Below, one piece after another: positions 47,710 to 59,415 of a stretch of DNA of 64,000 nt (position 1 is its first letter; every line of letters starts with the position of its first letter). The stretch is from Moritella dasanensis ArB 0140 (GTDB taxonomy: Bacteria; Pseudomonadota; Gammaproteobacteria; Enterobacterales; Moritellaceae), in contig NZ_AKXQ01000021.1 of assembly GCF_000276805.1 (NCBI RefSeq), forward strand, positions 21,620 through 85,619. Reading direction: 5' to 3'. Made by a program: the position numbers and the translations under genes. The notes under the pieces are model-generated. The model did not search any database and was not told the origin of the DNA. It was given only the letters and a program-made list of their open reading frames with translations.

Positions 47710-49518
47710 TTAAGATTTTATATTTTTTCCTTTTTTAACAGTGCTATACATACTTTCAATCAAGCTACTATAGCGCTGTTGAATCACTTTACGTTTTAAC
47801 TTAAGCGTTGGTGTCAATTCACCTTTTTCATTGGTAAACGGTGATGCCATTAACTTAAATTTTTTCACTTGCTCAAATTTAGCTAACTCTTTTTGCATCT
47901 CTTTAACACGCTCATCAAGCAGTTCGACAATCTTAGTGTGCTTGAGTAATTCAACATATGATTCATATTTTAGATTAAGCGATTTAGCATGTTCTTCAAT
48001 CGCTTCTTGTGCGGGCACAATTAACGCTGAAGCATATTTTCTCGCATCAGCAAATACCGCCACTTGTTCAATGAAACGGTCACGACCTAACGTACCTTCA
48101 ATTAATTGTGGCGCAATATATTTACCACATTCCGTTTTCATTAAGTCTTTCAAACGATCAGTAATATACAGGTAACCATGTTCATCAATTGCGCCTGCAT
48201 CACCAGTTTTCAACCATTCACCATCAAATGTTTTGGCCGTTTCTTCCGGTTTATTAAAGTAACCACGCATCACCGTCGGACTCTTAATCAAAATCTCGTT
48301 TTCAGCACCCAGTTTTACTTCAATACCGGGCAACACCGAGCCGATAGAGCCAAGTTTAAAGTCTTTTGAGTAACAGCTCACTGTCGCCACGGTTTCAGTC
48401 ATGCCGTAACCATATTTAAGATGGATACCGATTGCTTGGAAAAATAAGTTAACTTCGTCATCAAGCTTCGCGCCCGAGCAAGGAAAGAAACGTACCTTGC
48501 CACCAAATACCGCGCGCAGTTTAGTGAATACCAATTTATCTGCAATCACATGCTGCAGCTTTAATAATGGTGAAATAGACGTGCCCGCTTGCTGCGCAGC
48601 AAAACATTTCTTACCTACAGCGATAGCCCAATTAAATAATTTTTTACGTGATTTAGGCGCGTTCTCAACTTTGTTCATCATGGTTGTATGGATTTTCTCA
48701 TACAAGCGCGGCACAGCACACATAACCGTTGGTTGGGTATCTGTTAAGGCTTTTTGAATGCGAGCAGGATCTTTAAGGTAGGTATTTTCAGCCCCCCAAA
48801 ACAAAGCATTAAATGTCCAAATACGTTCAAACACGTGGCTTAGTGGTAGGAATGCTAACGACACATCATTTTCTTCTAAACGCGTTTCAGGTTCATTCAA
48901 GGCTAAAGCAGCTTGGATATTGCTATAATCTAGCATCACGCCTTTTGGTTCACCTGTTGTACCCGAAGTATAAATTAAGGTAAGTAAGTCGTCAGTTTTA
49001 GCGTGTTCGATACGATGTGCAAGCGCCATCGACGATGAACTACCTGGGGTAAATGCTAACAGGTCGGCATAAGCAACAACACGCGGATCATCTGGTAATG
49101 TCACCGTCGAAGAGAACACGATTAATGATTGCAACGTCTCACATTTATCCAGTAAAGGCAGCGCGAGTTTTAACTCGGCTTTATCACCAATAAACATACA
49201 GGTCATCTTAGCATCATTAATAATGTATTCAGCTTGCGATGAAGTACTGCTTGGATACAGTGGTACAGACACGGCACGACATTGCTGTAGGGCTAGATCG
49301 GCAATCGTCCATTCGGGTAAATTATTTGACCAAATACCGACAGTATCTTGAACTTTAAGTCCACGGTTCAGCAAGTTATTTGCAAGACCTTCAATACGCT
49401 CGCCCATCTGTTTCCAGCTGACACAATCCCAGCCCGCTTTAGTTTTACTTTTTAGGGCCGTTTTGTCTTGATACTTTTCGATCCTATCAAGGATCTGATT
49501 TACGAAATGCTGACTCAT
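47710..49518 (-). CDS. Long-chain acyl-CoA synthetase (AMP-forming)
   Basis: 602-residue member of the FAA1/FadD15-type ANL superfamily that activates fatty acids via acyl-AMP. Motifs: the P-loop YTSGTTGEPKG, YGYGMTET, GEWLKTGDAG and YITDRLKDLMKT, with the C-terminal Lys expected in GELTPTLKLKRK. Length and layout match the approximately 600-residue bacterial FAA1-like group rather than E. coli FadD (561). TECGKYIAPQ replaces the usual GGKYIAPQ. No signal peptide; probably peripheral to the membrane. Monocistronic. Confidence 0.88.
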   Translation of the reverse strand: MSQHFVNQILDRIEKYQDKTALKSKTKAGWDCVSWKQMGERIEGLANNLLNRGLKVQDTVGIWSNNLPEWTIADLALQQCRAVSVPLYPSSTSSQAEYIINDAKMTCMFIGDKAELKLALPLLDKCETLQSLIVFSSTVTLPDDPRVVAYADLLAFTPGSSSSMALAHRIEHAKTDDLLTLIYTSGTTGEPKGVMLDYSNIQAALALNEPETRLEENDVSLAFLPLSHVFERIWTFNALFWGAENTYLKDPARIQKALTDTQPTVMCAVPRLYEKIHTTMMNKVENAPKSRKKLFNWAIAVGKKCFAAQQAGTSISPLLKLQHVIADKLVFTKLRAVFGGKVRFFPCSGAKLDDEVNLFFQAIGIHLKYGYGMTETVATVSCYSKDFKLGSIGSVLPGIEVKLGAENEILIKSPTVMRGYFNKPEETAKTFDGEWLKTGDAGAIDEHGYLYITDRLKDLMKTECGKYIAPQLIEGTLGRDRFIEQVAVFADARKYASALIVPAQEAIEEHAKSLNLKYESYVELLKHTKIVELLDERVKEMQKELAKFEQVKKFKLMASPFTNEKGELTPTLKLKRKVIQQRYSSLIESMYSTVKKGKNIKS

Positions 49519-49764
49519 GTCTGTTTCTCATGTTAATTCGGGCGTAAATTCAACTCGGCTTACAGTTGTAAGCCAGAGAGGGTAGCCTGTAAAATATCAT
49601 TTGTAAAATAAATGCATATTTTATAACCTATTTCACACTCAAAAAGCCAATTATAGCGTCATTTAACTTAACAACTGCCATTTATCGCTGCAGTTAATAA
49701 CATATTTAGTCGTTAACCTATTTAAGTGTTGGCTAAAGATTGTTAATGACGCGCTACAATGTAG

Positions 49765-49914
49765 CTAATGACTCGCTAAGTGTGACCAACTATCTAGGGG
49801 TTCATCACTGGTCTTTTCAGCTAAGGATATATCAATCCCCATTTCGGTTAATTCTTTTAATGTTAAATCATCCGCTAGTTCAACCATTTCACCTTGTTCA
49901 TTTTTAAATAACAT
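49765..49914 (-). CDS. Small acidic protein, 49 residues
   Basis: Short gene on the minus strand, divergent from leuA. It has a strong ribosome site (AGAGGTGAG directly before the ATG at 49914) and ends at a TAG at 49765. The product begins MLFKNEQGEMVELADD and continues with a regular acidic helix (LTLKELTEMGIDISL); it has no membrane segment and one Trp. I do not recognise a family. The clear ribosome site, amphipathic composition and uninterrupted frame support a real gene, but at this length chance cannot be excluded. Confidence 0.6.
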   Translation of the reverse strand: MLFKNEQGEMVELADDLTLKELTEMGIDISLAEKTSDEPLDSWSHLASH

Positions 49915-50158
49915 ATCTCACCTCTCGATAAAAGCCTATTTTAAGTGTGGCATAGATCAAAGAAAGGTCTAATTTATCCCGGTAATAAGTACGCAGCACC
50001 CTTTTCCTTGCCGTTGACTTAATGGTATCTCTTACTGTCACTGCGGATAAATTAATTGACAAAAAACAACCAAGCCTGTAATGATTAAGGCATAAAATTA
50101 ATTTATACATATAGATGGCTAAAGCGAGTCTATATAACGGCAAATTGAAGGATTCATA

Positions 50159-51724
50159 ATGTCAGACCAGGTTATTATTTTTGATACGACCTTGAGGGAT
50201 GGAGAGCAAGCATTATCTGCGAGCCTAACCGTAAAAGAAAAATTACAAATTGCCTTTGCGCTGGAGCGTTTAGGCGTTGATGTAATGGAAGTTGGTTTCC
50301 CAATTTCATCACCTGGTGATTTCGAGTCAGTGCAGACCATCGCACGTAATATTAAAAACAGTCGTGTTTGCGCGCTTTCTCGTGCACTCGAAAAAGACAT
50401 TGATGCGGCAGGCGAAGCGCTGTCAGTAGCCAAAGATTTCCGTATTCATACCTTTATTTCAACTTCTGATATTCACGTTAAAAGTAAACTAAAGCGTAGT
50501 TTTGACGATGTACTCGGTATGGGGCGTCACGCCATTAAACATGCACGTAAGTATACTGACGATGTAGAGTTCTCTTGTGAAGATGCCGGTCGTACACCTA
50601 TCGATAATTTATGTCGTATGGTTGAAGAAGCGATTAAAGCAGGCGCCACCACCATTAATATTCCAGATACTGTCGGTTATACCGTGCCATCGCAATTCGG
50701 CGGCATCATCACTGACTTATTCAATCGCGTACCAAATATAGATAAAGCCATAATCTCTGTTCATTGTCATGATGATCTCGGTTTATCGGTCGCTAACTCC
50801 ATTGCAGCTGTACAGCAAGGTGCACGTCAAATTGAATGTACTATTAATGGTATTGGCGAACGCGCTGGTAACTGTTCGTTAGAAGAAATTGCCATGATCT
50901 TGCATACTCGCTACGATCTATTAGGTAAAACCACTAATATCAATCCACAAGAAATTTACCGTACTAGCCAACTGGTTAGCCAGCTATGCAACATGCCAGT
51001 ACAGAGTAATAAAGCCATTGTTGGTGGTAATGCATTTTCACATTCATCAGGTATTCACCAAGATGGTATGTTAAAAGCTAAAAACACCTACGAGATCATG
51101 ACACCTGAAAGCATAGGTTTAACCCAAAATAAATTAAACCTAACATCACGTTCAGGTCGTCACGTGATCAAGCATCGCATGGCTGAGCTGGGTTATAGCG
51201 ACACTGATTATAGCCTTGATGAACTGTACGAAAGCTTCTTGCAACTGGCAGATAAGAAAGGCCAAGTATTCGATTATGACCTTGAAGCATTAATCTTCTT
51301 TAATAATTTGCACGAAGATGAAGCACACTTTAAATTAGATTATCTCAGTGTTCAGTCCGGTTCAGGTGTAAAAGCAACCGCGACGATTAGCTTGATTTCA
51401 CAACTAGACACGACTGATGAATCACACACAGATACTGAAGCGGCGATTGGTAATGGTCCCGTTGATGCTGTTTATAAATGTTTAAGCCGCATCTCAGGCT
51501 TCGATATTGATATAGCGGATTACCACATCACCGCCAAAGGTGAAGGTAAAGACGCATTGGGTCAGGTAGATATAGTGGCGACATACGAAGGCCGTAAGTT
51601 CCACGGCATCGGTCTAGCAACTGATATCATTGAATCTTCTGCGCTGGCTTATATCCACGTAATGAATAACATCCATCGCGCAAATGCGGTAGAGCAAAAA
51701 AAACTTAAAAAGCAAATTCAATAA
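50159..51724 (+). CDS. leuA: 2-isopropylmalate synthase
   Basis: 521-residue enzyme condensing acetyl-CoA with 2-ketoisovalerate, the first committed step of leucine synthesis. The [10 protein letters not shown] motif at the N-terminus and [15 protein letters not shown] are the catalytic and metal-binding signatures; a C-terminal LeuA dimer/regulatory domain (from about residue 390) senses leucine. Length matches E. coli LeuA (523). AAGGA precedes the ATG. No leucine-rich leader peptide was found upstream. Confidence 0.96.
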   Translation: MSDQVIIFDTTLRDGEQALSASLTVKEKLQIAFALERLGVDVMEVGFPISSPGDFESVQTIARNIKNSRVCALSRALEKDIDAAGEALSVAKDFRIHTFISTSDIHVKSKLKRSFDDVLGMGRHAIKHARKYTDDVEFSCEDAGRTPIDNLCRMVEEAIKAGATTINIPDTVGYTVPSQFGGIITDLFNRVPNIDKAIISVHCHDDLGLSVANSIAAVQQGARQIECTINGIGERAGNCSLEEIAMILHTRYDLLGKTTNINPQEIYRTSQLVSQLCNMPVQSNKAIVGGNAFSHSSGIHQDGMLKAKNTYEIMTPESIGLTQNKLNLTSRSGRHVIKHRMAELGYSDTDYSLDELYESFLQLADKKGQVFDYDLEALIFFNNLHEDEAHFKLDYLSVQSGSGVKATATISLISQLDTTDESHTDTEAAIGNGPVDAVYKCLSRISGFDIDIADYHITAKGEGKDALGQVDIVATYEGRKFHGIGLATDIIESSALAYIHVMNNIHRANAVEQKKLKKQIQ

Positions 51725-51743
51725 TACAAATTTAATAATATAG

Positions 51744-52856
<1,113 letters not shown>

Positions 52857-52941
52857 TTAATCTGAATTTACTATGCTGTTGAGATTATGTACCTATTTAT
52901 TAATTAGTTATTAAGTCGTTATTAAGTTAAATAACATCTAT

Positions 52942-52982
52942 AAAAAGGCCGAGAGTGGAGATTCCACTTTCGGCCTTTTTTT
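52942..52982. terminator. Terminator downstream of leuB
   Basis: GGCCGAGAGTGGA stem (one G-T wobble) with a 3-base loop, A tract before and seven T after. It can also act for the convergent PilZ gene. Confidence 0.87.
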
Positions 52983-53046
52983 GTCTGTTGATTATCAAGC
53001 TATTAATAACTCAAATTAACAAGATGACTCACCCCACCAAGTCGGC

Positions 53047-53337
53047 TTACGTTAAACTGGTAAACTCGACACCGATTTGAAAATGCTCACCACTATTATC
53101 GATACGAGTTACTTTCGCTTCGGCTTGCAGTGGAGGGACTCGGCTATCGCCTGTCGGTAGAAAGATACTCACACTATCGTTTAAAGAAAAATAACTCTCA
53201 GGTACATCCAATGACATGCCACTCGCGCTTAAATCACGACAGATAGCCGTAATATTACGCTCTTCATCCGTCACCTGCACCGGTGAGTCGATTAACATTC
53301 GGTGATAACTACGTCGTTCTAAATTAGCTTTTAGCAC
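53047..53337 (-). CDS. PilZ domain protein
   Basis: 96-residue single PilZ domain, the common cyclic di-GMP receptor fold. The binding motifs are in order: ERRSYHR (RxxxR-type) near residue 8 and DLSASGMSLD (D/NxSxxG) near residue 35. The start is GTG with AGAGGGA 8 bases upstream. No effector domain is attached, so it probably acts on a partner. It is followed on the same strand, after the terminator region, by no related gene; upstream lies the urease block. Confidence 0.85.
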   Translation of the reverse strand: MLKANLERRSYHRMLIDSPVQVTDEERNITAICRDLSASGMSLDVPESYFSLNDSVSIFLPTGDSRVPPLQAEAKVTRIDNSGEHFQIGVEFTSLT

Positions 53338-53508
53338 ATCAATATCCCTCTTATTGCTCTCGTTTATAAATGCGGTTGGAATTATAAATCATTCAAATAT
53401 ATAAATGATTACTTTATTTTTTGAGTATAGTCATCATTTATTCACTCGGGATAGAGCAAGTTGAATAATGGGATCTAAGCAACTATTTTACTCACCATTA
53501 ACCGTAAT

Positions 53509-54129
53509 CTACCCGCAATTCAACATGCCTTTATCAACAATAAAATCAATTATCCGTTGCAAGCCGATTTGCTTTTTCATATTGGTAAACACATAAGGCT
53601 TATCACCGCGCATACGCTTGGTATCTTGCTCCATGACCTCTAGCGAGGCGCCGACATAAGGGGCTAAATCCATCTTATTGATCACCAGCAGATCAGAGCG
53701 AGTAATACCCGGACCACCTTTACGCGGGATTTTTTCACCTTCGGCAACATCAATTACATAAATCGTTAAATCGGCCAATTCCGGGCTAAACGTCGCACTT
53801 AAATTATCGCCGCCACTTTCGACGAATACGATATCGAGCGTTTTGTGTAGTTTCGCTAATTCCTCAACCGCAGCCAAATTCATTGACGCATCTTCACGGA
53901 TAGCGGTATGTGGACAACCACCCGTTTCCACCCCGATAATACGATCAGCATCCAACGCTCCAGCACGGGTTAAGATCTTCGCGTCTTCTTGGGTATAAAT
54001 ATCATTCGTTACAACGGCAATGTTATAAGTATCACGAATAGCTTTACACAAAACTTCTAATAATGCGGTTTTACCCGAGCCTACTGGACCACCGACGCCA
54101 ATGCGTAATGGTTGTTTAAATTCTGTCAT
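53509..54129 (-). CDS. ureG: Urease accessory GTPase UreG
   Basis: 206-residue SIMIBI GTPase that powers nickel delivery to urease with UreE, UreF and UreD. The P-loop is [13 protein letters not shown]; the metal-binding CPH motif ([11 protein letters not shown]) and the NKMDLAP guanine motif are present. Last gene of the urease operon, 9 bases after ureF, with AAGGA upstream. Length matches the family (about 205). Confidence 0.97.
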   Translation of the reverse strand: MTEFKQPLRIGVGGPVGSGKTALLEVLCKAIRDTYNIAVVTNDIYTQEDAKILTRAGALDADRIIGVETGGCPHTAIREDASMNLAAVEELAKLHKTLDIVFVESGGDNLSATFSPELADLTIYVIDVAEGEKIPRKGGPGITRSDLLVINKMDLAPYVGASLEVMEQDTKRMRGDKPYVFTNMKKQIGLQRIIDFIVDKGMLNCG

Positions 54130-54138
54130 TGCAAATCC

Positions 54139-54816
54139 TTATGAGCGAAACAATCGCGTATATTGATGTTCATGTCGGCAGCTCGCCATTACCTGAGCGG
54201 GCGTAAAACTGCCAATGTTTTGATCGTCTGTTGCTAATGCTTGTTGCACTGCGGCAGGTATCGATTCTGCTAATTTCATTAATAGTTGCTGGCCATCACT
54301 TTGCCCTAAGGGCACTAATTTAATACCCACGACGATGGTATTCTCTAACCAGCTCCAGAGATAACCCCCGAGTGCTTTTTCTATTGGAATAGCCCACTGA
54401 TTAATCGCCAAGGCAAACGCAGCAAGCTGTGTAGTTTCAACCATTTTAGCCAGTTCACTATCATCCAGTGATATGCCTAATCTTGGTAATAAGCGTACAA
54501 ATGCAAGTCCACGTTGGCGTTCTTCTAAGCGCATCTCTTTGGTTTCTCTGCTCGCTACTAAATAGTCACACCAAGTCTGCGCCTGCTGATGATCATGATT
54601 GGCTAAGCATGTTTGTAAACGCATAAGAATGGGTAATTCAAGGCTGGCTAAACTTTCTGATATTTGTCCTGACAACCAATTATCTAAGCTATTAACATCA
54701 GTTACCCAGTCTTTTTCAATTGCCCACTCAAGCCCCTGTGAGTAGGTAAACCCGCCCACCGGAAGCGATGGACTGATCAACTGATATAGCTTTAATTCAG
54801 CTAACATATTATCCAT
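54139..54816 (-). CDS. ureF: Urease accessory protein UreF
   Basis: 225-residue all-helical maturation factor that bridges UreD and UreG and acts as a checkpoint for GTP hydrolysis. The family N-terminus [22 protein letters not shown] and the C-terminal FRS ending are typical. The start at 54816 has AGG 8 bases upstream ([13 protein letters not shown]); a second Met three codons in is possible. It lies 28 bases after ureE. Confidence 0.93.
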   Translation of the reverse strand: MDNMLAELKLYQLISPSLPVGGFTYSQGLEWAIEKDWVTDVNSLDNWLSGQISESLASLELPILMRLQTCLANHDHQQAQTWCDYLVASRETKEMRLEERQRGLAFVRLLPRLGISLDDSELAKMVETTQLAAFALAINQWAIPIEKALGGYLWSWLENTIVVGIKLVPLGQSDGQQLLMKLAESIPAAVQQALATDDQNIGSFTPAQVMASCRHEHQYTRLFRS

Positions 54817-54844
54817 GCTATTTACCTATTCGTTGATACGAGGA

Positions 54845-55333
54845 TTAATGTTCATGCTCATGCGGATGAACATACTCTTCCTCACTACTATGGGAATGAC
54901 CACCGGTGGTGCCGCCATATGCACCGGGTTCAGGTTGAAATGCGGCATCTTCAACCGTTACTTCTAAACCTAAACCAACCAACATTTCGTCGAGTACATG
55001 GTCATGGATAAAACGGCACCAACCGGCTTCAACCTGCAATGGCACATGGCGGTTGCCTAAATGGTAACAACCGCGCGCAAATAAGGTTGGATCGTTACAT
55101 CGTGCCGTTGATACGCGCTCTTTAGCGGCAATGACTTGAACGACAAAATCATCATCGGTCGTGAGTTGCGTGCCATGTTTCAATAACTGTCCACGGGGTA
55201 AAAATAAGCCCGCATCACGGCCATCTTCAAGTTGTACTTTGAGCCTACTCTTGGTGCGCTGTAACATGGTCAAACACACATAAGCGTCAACATGATTAGC
55301 TGCCACGGTTAATATTTGCGTTAATTTGATCAT
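54845..55333 (-). CDS. ureE: Urease nickel metallochaperone UreE
   Basis: 162-residue nickel-binding chaperone. An N-terminal peptide-binding domain and a C-terminal metal-binding domain (GCYHLGNRHVPLQV contains the conserved interface His) are followed by a His-rich tail with six His in its last 19 residues (GGHSHSSEEEYVHPHEHEH). Such a tail allows binding of several nickel ions and storage. AAGGA precedes the ATG. Confidence 0.95.
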   Translation of the reverse strand: MIKLTQILTVAANHVDAYVCLTMLQRTKSRLKVQLEDGRDAGLFLPRGQLLKHGTQLTTDDDFVVQVIAAKERVSTARCNDPTLFARGCYHLGNRHVPLQVEAGWCRFIHDHVLDEMLVGLGLEVTVEDAAFQPEPGAYGGTTGGHSHSSEEEYVHPHEHEH

Positions 55334-55354
55334 TCATATTCCTTTATTATAAAA

Positions 55355-56224
55355 TTACGTAGACCAGATCCTTGGTGCATCTGGAGTATAACCAAGCCAA
55401 GCTTCTCTGACCGCAGACCAAACCTGAACAAAGCTCGCCATCATAGGCTCTGTGTGCTGCCCTAAAGCGCGAACCACTAACAACCCTTCAAGTTCACTGG
55501 CGCCCAGTAATACCGCATCGCCGAAACGTACTTGTTGCTCATCAATTATCTGATTAATGCGGCTCACCAGCACATCATCCACAGGGCTAATATACAGACT
55601 GCCCGTCATAGGATAACCGCGTAATGAGGCCGCATATTCCAGCTGGGTTTTATCCTGTAAACGTAGATTTTCAGCCAGCAGTAATTTACCGTCACGAAAG
55701 ATATGCGTCTGCCCTAATATTTGCCCATGGGTAAAGTCTTCCGCTAATACCGGACGGCCAAAACACTGCATTTCCCAGCCGATAAAACGGGCATCACCGG
55801 TCAAATGAACCTCGGTACTCAACTTAACTTGCGCGCCTGGAAAGAAGATATTTTCCATCGGCAGCCATTCAAGAAAAGCACCATCCGCAGCCGATAATTC
55901 CTGAGACTGCCAAGCCGTATCCGCATTACTACGATAGAATTTAGTCGCACCAGGCGTAGTTAATAATGCGTGAGATGCCGAATCGACATGAATATCATAA
56001 CGCAGTTGATCGCCACCAACGACACCCCCTGGAGGATGTAACAGATAGGTATGGCAAGTTTCGCCTTCCGGATAAAAGGTTTTTTGCACTGCCAAAGGAC
56101 CGATTTGCTGGCGTTCTAGTAACCGTGTTTTACCGCCCTTCATACCATACTTAAGACAGATTTCAGCGCGCCAGCCCTGATCACTATCAGGGCGTGAGAA
56201 GCGAATAGTCGACGGAATACTCAT
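55355..56224 (-). CDS. ureD: Urease accessory protein UreD
   Basis: 289-residue scaffold that binds apo-urease and passes nickel from UreG. Family motifs: [27 protein letters not shown] and [15 protein letters not shown]. It starts 4 bases after the ureJ stop. The position downstream of ureC and ureJ, rather than in front of ureA as in Klebsiella, is a variant order. Confidence 0.94.
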   Translation of the reverse strand: MSIPSTIRFSRPDSDQGWRAEICLKYGMKGGKTRLLERQQIGPLAVQKTFYPEGETCHTYLLHPPGGVVGGDQLRYDIHVDSASHALLTTPGATKFYRSNADTAWQSQELSAADGAFLEWLPMENIFFPGAQVKLSTEVHLTGDARFIGWEMQCFGRPVLAEDFTHGQILGQTHIFRDGKLLLAENLRLQDKTQLEYAASLRGYPMTGSLYISPVDDVLVSRINQIIDEQQVRFGDAVLLGASELEGLLVVRALGQHTEPMMASFVQVWSAVREAWLGYTPDAPRIWST

Positions 56225-56228
56225 CGTA

Positions 56229-56849
56229 CTATGCCCCTAGAAAAGCGACTAATACTCCACTCAGTCCCAGCGATGGACTTAACCATTTAGCACTGACTTG
56301 ACGGCCTATAACAGCGCCAAGTGTCAGTAACGCAGCCGCACTGATAAGCATACCTGGTACAAACTGCACTAACTGTGCAGCAGGCGCTTCGACACCGTGC
56401 GCCCAGCCATGGAACAACACCATCATCACTGCAGCGATCGATAATAAATTAACCTTTACCGTCACTTGCTGACTTTGTTTCCAAACCGCCACTGCAACAA
56501 TAAATACCGAGGCTAAAATTAAGCTTTCCATGCCAGTTATCAACCCTGTTAACGCACCAAAACCAGTTCCTATTAACATAGTGACTAATGCGCCAAGAAT
56601 AATGCTGAGTTGTTTACCTTGCATTTGCGCCGCTAAAAAACCAACACCCAGTAACATGATCAAATGATCTAATCCGGTTAATGGATGTAATAAACCATTG
56701 GCAAATGTACTCGCCATGAAGGTTTCAGTGCCGGTATGCGCCAATGCAGAACCAGAAAATAGCGCAGTTGATAACGCGGCAATAGACATGACTTTTTTTG
56801 AAACGTTGGGCTTTGAGACGTTTTGTTTTGAGACGATTGATTTAAACAT
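56229..56849 (-). CDS. ureJ: HupE/UreJ family nickel permease
   Basis: 206-residue membrane protein with about six helices and a cleavable-looking N-terminus (processing near SALA-HTG). The conserved metal-ligand motif [16 protein letters not shown] and the later FHGWAHG are characteristic of HupE/UreJ, which move nickel for hydrogenase or urease. Its place between ureC and ureD points to urease. The first 18 residues contain three imperfect 5-residue repeats ([14 protein letters not shown]) from an imperfect 15-base repeat, an odd extension before the signal. Confidence 0.9.
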   Translation of the reverse strand: MFKSIVSKQNVSKPNVSKKVMSIAALSTALFSGSALAHTGTETFMASTFANGLLHPLTGLDHLIMLLGVGFLAAQMQGKQLSIILGALVTMLIGTGFGALTGLITGMESLILASVFIVAVAVWKQSQQVTVKVNLLSIAAVMMVLFHGWAHGVEAPAAQLVQFVPGMLISAAALLTLGAVIGRQVSAKWLSPSLGLSGVLVAFLGA

Positions 56850-56912
56850 TATTTTTTCCTTAAAATAATTTATAACAAAATTTATACCTAGAAAGACAAA
56901 CGATACCGACCA

Positions 56913-58616
56913 CTAAAATAGAAAATAACGTTGCGCCATCGGTAGCACAGTAGCAGGCTCACACACTAACAACTCACCATTGGCACGTACTTGGTAGGTT
57001 TGAGAGTCCACTTCAATGGTTGGTAACCAATCGTTTAATACCATGTCTGATTTTCGTAACTGGCGGCAATCTTTAACAACACCAATCAAACTCTTGAGCT
57101 GTAACTGCTCGGGAATACCATCCTGTTTCGCTTGCTGAGAAACAAACAACATAGAGGTATTCTGCGACGCGCGGCCAAAACTACCAAACATAGGACGATA
57201 GTGAACAGGCTGTGGCGTTGGAATAGACCCATTCGGGTCGCCCATCGGCGCAGATGCGATCATGCCACCTTTGATAATTAAACTGGGCTTAACACCAAAG
57301 AATGCTGGCTTCCATAATACTAAATCAGCCAATTTTCCCACTTCAACAGAACCAACTTCATGACTCATTCCGTGGGTAATTGCAGGGTTAATGGTGTATT
57401 TAGCGACATAACGCTTAATGCGGAAATTATCATGGTGTGGTGGATCTGGTGGTAAACTACCACGTTGTACTTTCATCTTATGCGCGGTTTGCCAAGTACG
57501 AGAAATCACCTCCCCTACACGCCCCATTGCTTGCGAATCCGACGCGATCATCGAAAAAGCCCCCAGATCATGCAAGATATCTTCGGCAGCAATCGTTTCA
57601 CGACGAATACGGGATTCTGCAAAAGCGACATCTTCAGCAATAGACGGCGATAAATGATGGCAAACCATCAACATATCTAAATGTTCATCAATTGTGTTCA
57701 CGGTATAAGGGCGGGTTGGATTGGTTGATGACGGTAATATATTGGATTCACCACAAGCCCGAATAATATCTGGCGCATGACCACCACCAGCACCTTCGGT
57801 ATGGTAAGTATGAATAACGCGATCGCCAATAGCATCGAGTGTTGACTCGACAAAACCTGACTCATTGAGGGTATCGGTGTGGATCGCGACTTGCACATCA
57901 GCTTCATCAGCAACCGTTAAACAGTTATCAATCGATGCTGGAGTCGTGCCCCAATCTTCATGCAGTTTTAGACCAATGGCCCCTGCGGCAACTTGTTCAT
58001 GCAAAGGTGCAGGTACACTGGCATTACCTTTACCTAACAAACCAAAGTTCATCGGAAAGTTATCTAAAGACTCCAACATACGGTGGATATTCCATGGCCC
58101 CGGCGTACACGTTGTGGCATTGGTACCGGTCGCAGGACCAGTACCGCCGCCGATCATAGTGGTAATACCGGAAGTCAGCGCTTCATCTATTTGCTGTGGG
58201 CAGATAAAATGAATATGTGAATCAACGCCACCAGCAGTAATAATTGAGCCTTCTGCAGCGATGATCTCAGTACCAGGGCCGATGATAATATCAACACCTG
58301 ACTGAACGTCTGGATTCCCCGCTTTACCAATCGCGATAATCCGGCCATTTTTAACACCGATATCGGCCTTCACTATGCCCCAATGATCGAGAATAACCGC
58401 ATTGGTTATCACTAAATCTGGCGTATATTGCGACGTTAATTGGCTTTGACCTTGGCCATCACGAATCACTTTCCCGCCACCAAATTTAACTTCATCGCCA
58501 TAACGGGTGTAATCACGTTCGACTTCTAACCATAGGTCCGTATCCGCTAATCTGAGTCTATCGCCAGTAGTCGGCCCAAACATTTCAGCGTAGGCTTGTC
58601 TTGAAAGTTTAGCCAT
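56913..58616 (-). CDS. ureC: Urease alpha (catalytic) subunit
   Basis: 567-residue nickel amidohydrolase subunit that hydrolyses urea to ammonia and carbamate. Active-site residues are in place: His134 and His136 (HIHF), the carbamylated Lys217 in GLKLHEDWG with His219, the flap region VCHHLSP, and Asp in [12 protein letters not shown]. Length equals bacterial UreC (567). It follows the ureB stop with no gap, and GAGGG lies 8 bases before the ATG. Confidence 0.98.
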   Translation of the reverse strand: MAKLSRQAYAEMFGPTTGDRLRLADTDLWLEVERDYTRYGDEVKFGGGKVIRDGQGQSQLTSQYTPDLVITNAVILDHWGIVKADIGVKNGRIIAIGKAGNPDVQSGVDIIIGPGTEIIAAEGSIITAGGVDSHIHFICPQQIDEALTSGITTMIGGGTGPATGTNATTCTPGPWNIHRMLESLDNFPMNFGLLGKGNASVPAPLHEQVAAGAIGLKLHEDWGTTPASIDNCLTVADEADVQVAIHTDTLNESGFVESTLDAIGDRVIHTYHTEGAGGGHAPDIIRACGESNILPSSTNPTRPYTVNTIDEHLDMLMVCHHLSPSIAEDVAFAESRIRRETIAAEDILHDLGAFSMIASDSQAMGRVGEVISRTWQTAHKMKVQRGSLPPDPPHHDNFRIKRYVAKYTINPAITHGMSHEVGSVEVGKLADLVLWKPAFFGVKPSLIIKGGMIASAPMGDPNGSIPTPQPVHYRPMFGSFGRASQNTSMLFVSQQAKQDGIPEQLQLKSLIGVVKDCRQLRKSDMVLNDWLPTIEVDSQTYQVRANGELLVCEPATVLPMAQRYFLF

Positions 58617-59000
58617 CTATTTACCCTCATCCTTGTCCGTCAAAACATCCTTACTTTTGTGCTCATCAATACTGCCCATGACCTTGCCCTGAAAACCATA
58701 GACCATGCGATTACCACCAAAAGCAACTAATTCAACAGTACGGCTTTGCCCCGGTTCGAAACGAATAGCAGTTCCGGCAGCAATATTAAGCCGAAAACCT
58801 AAAGTAAGTTCACGCTCAAAGGTCAGTGCATCATTGGCTTCGTAAAAATGGTAATGCGAGCCAATCTGAATAGGACGATCACCTATATTAGCGACAATTA
58901 CCGACATCGTTGGCATATCCGCATTTAAGGTAATGTGACCACTTGCTACTTGCATTTGTCCTGGGATCATACCTGTCCCTGTGTGTATTTTATTCGCCAT
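58617..59000 (-). CDS. ureB: Urease beta subunit
   Basis: 127-residue structural subunit. Family motifs [37 protein letters not shown] and the [15 protein letters not shown] segment are all present. Two ATGs are adjacent (59003, 59000); AGGG spaces better for the second. It lies 8 bases after ureA. It has a short charged C-terminal tail beyond the usual length. Confidence 0.95.
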   Translation of the reverse strand: MANKIHTGTGMIPGQMQVASGHITLNADMPTMSVIVANIGDRPIQIGSHYHFYEANDALTFERELTLGFRLNIAAGTAIRFEPGQSRTVELVAFGGNRMVYGFQGKVMGSIDEHKSKDVLTDKDEGK

Positions 59001-59008
59001 CATCGTCC

Positions 59009-59311
59009 CTATATGATTGGTTCGTGCACCGTAACAAGTTTGGTACCGTCAGGAAATGTAGCTTCAACCTGCACATCAGAAATCATTTCTGGAATACCTT
59101 CCATTACTTGCTCAGCGGTAAGTACTGTGCGGCCAAATGCCATTAATTCCGCCACAGTACGACCATCACGAGCACCTTCCATAATGGCAGCACTAATCAG
59201 GGCAACGGCTTCTGGATAATTCAACTTTAGGCCTCGCGCCAAACGACGCTCAGCGACTAAAGCCGCCGTAAACAACAATAATTTATCTTTCTCTCTCGGC
59301 GTTAATTCCAT
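59009..59311 (-). CDS. ureA: Urease gamma subunit
   Basis: 100-residue structural subunit, first of the urease genes. It starts [23 protein letters not shown] as in nearly all UreA proteins and contains [29 protein letters not shown] lies upstream of the ATG. The 97-base gap to urtE holds a cluster of repeated half-sites, suggesting a separate urease promoter. Confidence 0.97.
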   Translation of the reverse strand: MELTPREKDKLLLFTAALVAERRLARGLKLNYPEAVALISAAIMEGARDGRTVAELMAFGRTVLTAEQVMEGIPEMISDVQVEATFPDGTKLVTVHEPII

Positions 59312-59365
59312 TTACATCTCCGTTTAAGTACTAGATTATCAATGCTTTTCTGTATTTGTAGATTG

Positions 59366-59415
59366 TTTACACTACTGTGACACAAGTGTTAACAATTTAA
59401 CACTGAATTTACACT
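59366..59415 (-). promoter_or_regulatory. Cluster of TTWACACT half-sites upstream of ureA
   Basis: Four copies of an 8-base motif occur in 50 bases: TTTACACT at 59366, AGTGTTAA (its inverted TTAACACT form) at 59385, TTAACACT at 59397 and TTTACACT at 59408. The central two form the palindrome GTGTTAACAATTTAACAC. The last copy overlaps the urtE stop. Looks like an operator array for the urease genes; the regulator is unknown. Confidence 0.5.

Noticed and set aside
49915..50158. Leader-peptide attenuator for leuA
   Set aside because: No short frame with clustered leucine codons and no terminator/antiterminator pair could be found.
57418..58212. Several overlapping plus-strand frames opposite ureC
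   Set aside because: All are mirror frames of the urease alpha subunit; products are unlike any protein and lack start signals.
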